From positions 148,473 to 212,472 of the forward strand of contig NZ_RPDJ01000027.1 of NCBI RefSeq assembly GCF_004023625.1: DNA of 64,000 nt, in the 5' to 3' direction. Position numbers and translations under genes: made by a program. Each line of letters begins with the position of its first letter. Positions within the stretch are counted from its first letter, which is position 1. The DNA is from Streptomyces cavernae (GTDB taxonomy: Bacteria > Actinomycetota > Actinomycetes > Streptomycetales > Streptomycetaceae). A model generated the notes under the pieces. The model had not been told where the DNA came from. It searched no databases and saw only the letters and a list, made by a program, of their open reading frames with translations. Positions 60,775-64,000 of the stretch are shown piece by piece.

Positions 60775-62124
60775 TCAGAGGTGTTCGGGCGCGTCGATGC
60801 CGAGCAGGAACAGGCCACCGGCGAGCACCGTCCCGACGGCTTCGGCGAGCGCCAGCCGGGCCCGGTGGGCGGCCGAGGGTTTCTCCTCGCCGAGCGGCAG
60901 GATGCGGACGGTGTCGTGATAGCGGAAAAAGGCGTCGGCGACGACGACAAGATGCCGCGCCAGCCGGTCGGGGGCACGCCGCCTGGCGGCGACGGTGAGG
61001 ACGGCCGGGTAGTGGGCTAGCGCGGTGAGGAGCGGGGCCTCGGGGGGTGGGGGGTTTTGCCGGGTGGGCCTGGCGGGGGCGGGGTTCTCCCGGGCGGGCC
61101 TGGCGGAAGCGGGGTTCTCCCGGGCGGGCCTGGCGGGGGGCTCGAGGCCTCGTCCGGTGGGCCCGGCGGGTGCGGCGTTTTCTACGGGGGTTCCGGCAGC
61201 CGACGCGGAGGGGCCGCCGACGCCGATGGGTTCTTGGACGCCGATGGGTTCGCCGATGCCGGCGGGTTCGCCGATGCCGGCGGGCAGCTCATCGAGAGCG
61301 CCGGGAGCGCAACGAGCACCTCCGGAAGCGCCGGGAGCACCACGGGAACGGCCGGGAACACCCCCGGGAACGCAATGGTCGCCCCCGGAACGAACGGAGG
61401 CACCCCCGGAACGACCGGAAGCACCCCCGGAAGCAGGATCACTGCTGAATCCGAGGGAGGCGGCGTTGCGGGTGAGGGCGCGGGCGCGGGCGTACGCGTA
61501 CTGAACGCGGAAGAGTGGATTGTGCTCCCGCCTGACGAGGTGGTCGGCGGTGATCCGGGGCCGGTCATGGGCGGCCGGGTGGAGCAGGGCCCAGCGGGCG
61601 GCGTCGAGGCCGAGCGGGGCAGGGTCCTCCGGAGCGGGTACGGGCCGCAGGTTCACGGGCTCGGCATGGTCGACCTCCACCCGCCCACCCTGGGTGGCGA
61701 CGATCCGGACGAGCGCGTCGGCGACGACCTCGGCCCGCAGGTCATACGGAATCCGCAAATGGACGACCTGCCCGGCGAGGGCTTCGGTGGCCCCGTAGCC
61801 CGCCCCGGCCGTCAGGATCTCCTCGACGAGGGTGGGCCCCGCGTCGGCGATCCGGATGTTGAGGAACCCGGGCCCAGTGATCTCGACGCCGTCGACACCG
61901 GGCGCCTCGGCGATACGGGCACTCAGGATCTCGGCGACACGACGAGGCGGCTGCCCCGCGGGCTTGGCCAGCTGCAGGGCGATGGTGCTGGCGTAGTCCC
62001 CACTGCCCCCGGCCCCCGGCCGCTCGACCACGACCCGTGCGGGCACGACCACGCTCAGCTCGCCATCCGCGACAGCCCGACGCACGGCGTGCAGAACGGT
62101 GCGGCTGAGCTCGGCGGGGGTCAC
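60775..62124 (-). CDS. nrtL: ArgS-related anticodon-binding protein NrtL
   Basis: The 449-residue protein looks like arginyl-tRNA synthetase without its catalytic core. The N-terminal domain (TPAELSRTVLHAVRRAV...ITGPGFLNIRIA) corresponds to the ArgS tRNA-binding N domain. It then goes directly to DALR anticodon-binding helices (HNPLFRVQYAYARARALTRNA ... HYPAVLTVAARRRAPDRLARHLVVVADAFFRYHDTVRIL ... LGIDAPEHL). No HIGH or KMSKS motif is present. Between the helices lies a 137-residue low-complexity insert (about 227-363) with GGASGRSGG, PAGIGEP and ARPARENPA repeats. It probably binds tRNA but cannot aminoacylate. The start is the GTG at 62124. It may be co-transcribed with lysA. Confidence 0.88.
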   Translation of the reverse strand: MTPAELSRTVLHAVRRAVADGELSVVVPARVVVERPGAGGSGDYASTIALQLAKPAGQPPRRVAEILSARIAEAPGVDGVEITGPGFLNIRIADAGPTLVEEILTAGAGYGATEALAGQVVHLRIPYDLRAEVVADALVRIVATQGGRVEVDHAEPVNLRPVPAPEDPAPLGLDAARWALLHPAAHDRPRITADHLVRREHNPLFRVQYAYARARALTRNAASLGFSSDPASGGASGRSGGASVRSGGDHCVPGGVPGRSRGAPGASGGARCAPGALDELPAGIGEPAGIGEPIGVQEPIGVGGPSASAAGTPVENAAPAGPTGRGLEPPARPARENPASARPARENPAPARPTRQNPPPPEAPLLTALAHYPAVLTVAARRRAPDRLARHLVVVADAFFRYHDTVRILPLGEEKPSAAHRARLALAEAVGTVLAGGLFLLGIDAPEHL

Positions 62125-62422
62125 GGGACAAGCGTATGGGAGGTGGGGGGTGGGTAAGCGAACGGGTTTGGGCTGGATTCCGGGATTTGGGATGGCGCCG
62201 GAGGCGGCTGGACCCGCTGCGGTCGTTGGCCGGCGCCCGGCTCGTGTACGGGGTGGGACCCGAAGTGGCACCCAAATGTCACCGGCAGCCGCAAGCCGGT
62301 CACCAATCACCGGCAGCCCAAGCCCGGTACCGGCACAGGCACCCGCACCCGAAAGCCGCCCAGCAACCACTTACCCATGCGCCACCCGCGGCCTGCAAAC
62401 AGCCCATGCGGCCCGCCGCGGC
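62125..62422. other. Intergenic, no gene seen
   Basis: The 298-base gap upstream of nrtL has a pair of imperfect 26-base direct repeats beginning TCACCGGCAGCC (about 62279 and 62309). I see no gene and no clear promoter hexamers. Confidence 0.4.
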
Positions 62423-62902
62423 TCAGCCGCCGGCCGCCCCGCCGGCCCACCCGGCCCGCTCGGCCTCCCCGGCGGCTCCGTAGGACCCACCGAGCGCCCC
62501 GAAGGGAACACCGCTCCCGCGGCGCTCCCGCGGCTGCATCAACTGCCGTACTAGTCGCACCAGTTCGGCGGGTTCGAAGGGCTTGGCGAGAAAGGCGTCG
62601 ACACCGACCTCGAGCCCGCTCTCGACCTCGGACTGGTTACAGGCGCTGATGATGGCGATGGGCAGATGCCGGGTCAGCTGATCGGCCCGCAACCGTGCCG
62701 CGGTCCGGACTCCGTCGAGCTGAGGCATGACCACGTCGAGGGTGATCACATCAGGCCGCACCTGGTGAACGATTTCCAGACATTCGGCACCGTCGGCCGC
62801 GGTCACGACCTCGATGCCCTCCAGCTCGAGGTTGACCCTGATCAGCTGCCGGATGACCTTGTTGTCGTCCACAACAAGCACCCGGCCGGACGCGCCTGGC
62901 AC
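62423..62902 (-). CDS. Stand-alone receiver (response regulator)
   Basis: The 159-residue protein is a single CheY-like receiver. It starts at the GTG at 62902 (VPGASGRVLVVDDNKVIRQLI), with another GTG 24 bases upstream. The phospho-acceptor Asp is in DVITLDVVMPQLDG, with conserved Lys in DAFLAKPFEPAELV. After the receiver there is only a Gly/Ala/Arg-rich tail, so no output domain. It probably acts by protein contact. A cognate kinase is not in the window. Confidence 0.9.
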   Translation of the reverse strand: MPGASGRVLVVDDNKVIRQLIRVNLELEGIEVVTAADGAECLEIVHQVRPDVITLDVVMPQLDGVRTAARLRADQLTRHLPIAIISACNQSEVESGLEVGVDAFLAKPFEPAELVRLVRQLMQPRERRGSGVPFGALGGSYGAAGEAERAGWAGGAAGG

Positions 62903-63225
62903 AACTCGAGAGTAGGTCGGCACCCGCGACCGCGTCCGGCTTTTCCCCACTTCCACCCCGCAAGGAGGAGCGCAAGCCTCCACAAACCGAACCCCCCGAA
63001 CGGCGGAGCCCCGCTTGCAGGTCACCCCCCACCCTCGAACCCCCGCGAGAACCCCAAACCCATAAGACAACACCAGCAGCCCCAGCCACTGAGCCACCCC
63101 TTCACCTCCGACGCACCAGAACCGGGCCGGTCTAGCCACCGCAGGCACCCCGCAAAACCAGTTCATGACCACCCCGACCAAGCTGGTAGGGTTCTACCCG
63201 TCGCCGCGCACACCGCGCCCGACAC
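62903..63225 (+). promoter_or_regulatory. tRNA promoter region
   Basis: The 323-base gap contains TAGGGT at 63187-63192, 33 bases before the tRNA, a standard actinomycete -10; the -35 (possibly TTCATG, 63162-63167) is poorly conserved. No gene is convincing in the gap. Confidence 0.45.
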
Positions 63226-63297
63226 GCCCCCGTAGCTCAGGGGATAGAGCAACGGCCTCCGGAGCCGTGTGCGCAGGTTCGAATCCTGCCGGGGGCA
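63226..63297 (+). tRNA. tRNA-Arg (anticodon CCG)
   Basis: The 72-base cloverleaf folds with a 7-bp acceptor stem GCCCCCG/CGGGGGC, D-arm GCTC...GAGC, anticodon stem ACGGC/GCCGT with loop CTCCGGA (anticodon CCG), a 4-base variable loop and T-arm GCAGG-TTCGAAT-CCTGC. CCA is not encoded. It reads CGG codons. The genes after it differ in codon use from the rest of the window, so the tRNA could be an integration site. Confidence 0.95.
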
Positions 63298-63352
63298 CTC
63301 GCCAGTCAGCCAGCAACAATCAAGCTCTGACCAGCGCGAATGCCGACTTGGA

Positions 63353-63385
63353 AGAGCGGGAGTCAGTCTCACTGACTCCCGCTCT
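63353..63385 (+). terminator. Terminator after the tRNA
   Basis: A perfect 15-bp stem AGAGCGGGAGTCAGT (63353-63367) with 63371-63385, a CTC loop and a following CTCTCGTTGTCTCTC stretch lie 56 bases after the tRNA. Confidence 0.85.
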
Positions 63386-63447
63386 CTCTCGTTGTCTCTC
63401 AGCGTTCGCGACACACCTCCGACACACTCGCGCGGAAGGTAGGCACC

Positions 63448-63822
63448 ATGGACGCAGGGCTAGCTGCGGTGCTGGGAGCGGTGGCTGGCGCCTTGGCAAC
63501 GACGGGTGCTGCTTTGGCCACCGGATGGGCCATGCGCGAGCAAGCGAAGATCACTGCTCGGGCCGAACACCGGCGTCAGAGGCGAGAACCGCGAAGCGAT
63601 ATCTACAAGAGATTCATCGACGCTGCCAGGGATATGGAGCATCACACGCGGCCCGGGTCCCTGATCGACCAGCCTGAAGACGATCCAGAGGTCATGGATC
63701 ACTATGCGGTGAGGCTCGGAGAGACCGCATATCAGGTGCGAGAGGCATGGATCGAAGTTGCCTTGGCCGGTCCGTCAGCGGTCGAGAAGATAGCCAGCCA
63801 GATCGACCAGTGTTCTCAGTAG
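63448..63822 (+). CDS. Small membrane-anchored protein, possibly transferred
   Basis: The 124-residue protein has an N-terminal membrane segment (MDAGLAAVLGAVAGALATTGAALATG) followed by a charged helix (REQAKITARAEHRRQRREPRSDIYKRFIDAARDMEHH) and a helical C-terminus ending KIASQIDQCSQ. Codon third positions are clearly less GC-rich than in the rest of the window (for example AAG ATA GCC AGC). Proteins with this TM-plus-RRxRREPRxxxYxxFL layout are common on Streptomyces mobile islands. The function is unknown. The position just after a tRNA supports a foreign origin. Confidence 0.75.
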   Translation: MDAGLAAVLGAVAGALATTGAALATGWAMREQAKITARAEHRRQRREPRSDIYKRFIDAARDMEHHTRPGSLIDQPEDDPEVMDHYAVRLGETAYQVREAWIEVALAGPSAVEKIASQIDQCSQ

Positions 63823-63930
63823 CTGTTGTCGTTCCGAATCTGAGGGCGGTGTTTTCGCTGGTCAGGCATAGGGCCGGTGAATCGGTGGGAGTGGTGGCGT
63901 GTTGTGTCGTCGCTCCCCGGGAGGTTGCGG

Positions 63931-64000
63931 ATGCCGTCGGTCGTCGGACTGCTGGAAGAGCACGAGCTCGCTGCTCGTCGTCGGGTCGACGGGTTGCGTG
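63931..64000 (+). CDS. N-terminus of a truncated protein (unknown)
   Basis: An ATG with GGGAGG upstream starts MPSVVGLLEEHELAARRRVD and runs off the end of the window. The start looks like the amphipathic helical N-terminus of a small streptomycete protein often found near transposase genes, but I cannot name it. Only 23 residues are visible. Confidence 0.5.
   Translation, partial: MPSVVGLLEEHELAARRRVDGLR

Overview
This is a chromosomal segment of a Streptomyces or very close relative. The evidence is very high G+C with strong third-position GC bias, frequent GTG/TTG starts, only one in-frame TTA codon that I could find, the apical-growth coiled-coil pair scy/filP, the mismatch-repair endonuclease gene nucS, and a gene order that matches, from memory, the S. 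coelicolor chromosome around SCO5351-SCO5405 in reverse. Most of the window is conserved core; accessory signal is concentrated in intergenic repeats, the TetR/DrrAB-like cassette and the last kilobase after a tRNA.

Layout, left half. 1-3.3 kb: end of an unknown gene, a thiamine-binding-like/DUF3817 pair (minus) and three consecutive AIM24 paralogues (plus). 3.4-7.1 kb: MarR regulator, a CTAG-bounded double inverted-repeat element, then a histidine kinase/OmpR-type regulator pair diverging from an acidic PepSY protein with phased direct repeats in the promoter. 7.5-10.3 kb: meaB, a thiolase and methylmalonyl-CoA epimerase, an acyl-CoA/methylmalonyl-CoA neighbourhood. 10.5-15.4 kb: scy and filP. 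15.7-20.4 kb: a secreted SH3-collagen-like protein, a glycosyltransferase with a repeat-rich C-terminus and an ABC transporter. 20.5-27 kb: small zinc-finger-like protein, luciferase-like oxidoreductase, an SCO5389-type protein, nucS, a membrane-anchored NTPase with a Pro/Thr/Glu tail and a STAS protein. 27.4-31 kb: TetR with a divergent DrrAB-like exporter (the permease carries the TTA codon), PduO-type cobalamin adenosyltransferase and two small membrane proteins. 31.2-34.8 kb: NarL-type two-component pair and a GH18 chitinase with the classic 12-bp chitinase direct repeats.

Layout, right half (nearly all minus). 35.1-43.5 kb: DUF2550 protein and the ATP synthase operon atpIBEFHAGDC. 44-50.7 kb: WecA/TagO-like transferase, a divergent SHMT, an LMW-phosphatase-like protein lacking the nucleophilic Cys, Sua5, prmC, prfA and rpmE, the last with a textbook sigma-R-type promoter. 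51.2-60.8 kb: an LCP cell-wall enzyme, rho, thrB, thrC, hom and lysA. 60.8-62.9 kb: nrtL (ArgS-related, no catalytic domain) and a stand-alone receiver. 63.2-64 kb: tRNA-Arg(CCG), then a small membrane protein with relaxed codon usage and the start of another gene, a possible island junction.

The methylmalonyl-CoA genes and the cobalamin adenosyltransferase could serve the same B12-dependent pathway. Sua5, PrmC, RF1 and L31 form a translation block, and hom, thrC, thrB and lysA form an aspartate-family amino-acid block. No CRISPR array, complete insertion sequence or rRNA gene was seen. No clearly new system is proven; the best leads are the CTAG-bounded repeat element, the nucleophile-less phosphatase-like protein, the His-His SHMT variant, the collagen/glycosyltransferase pair and the membrane NTPase.
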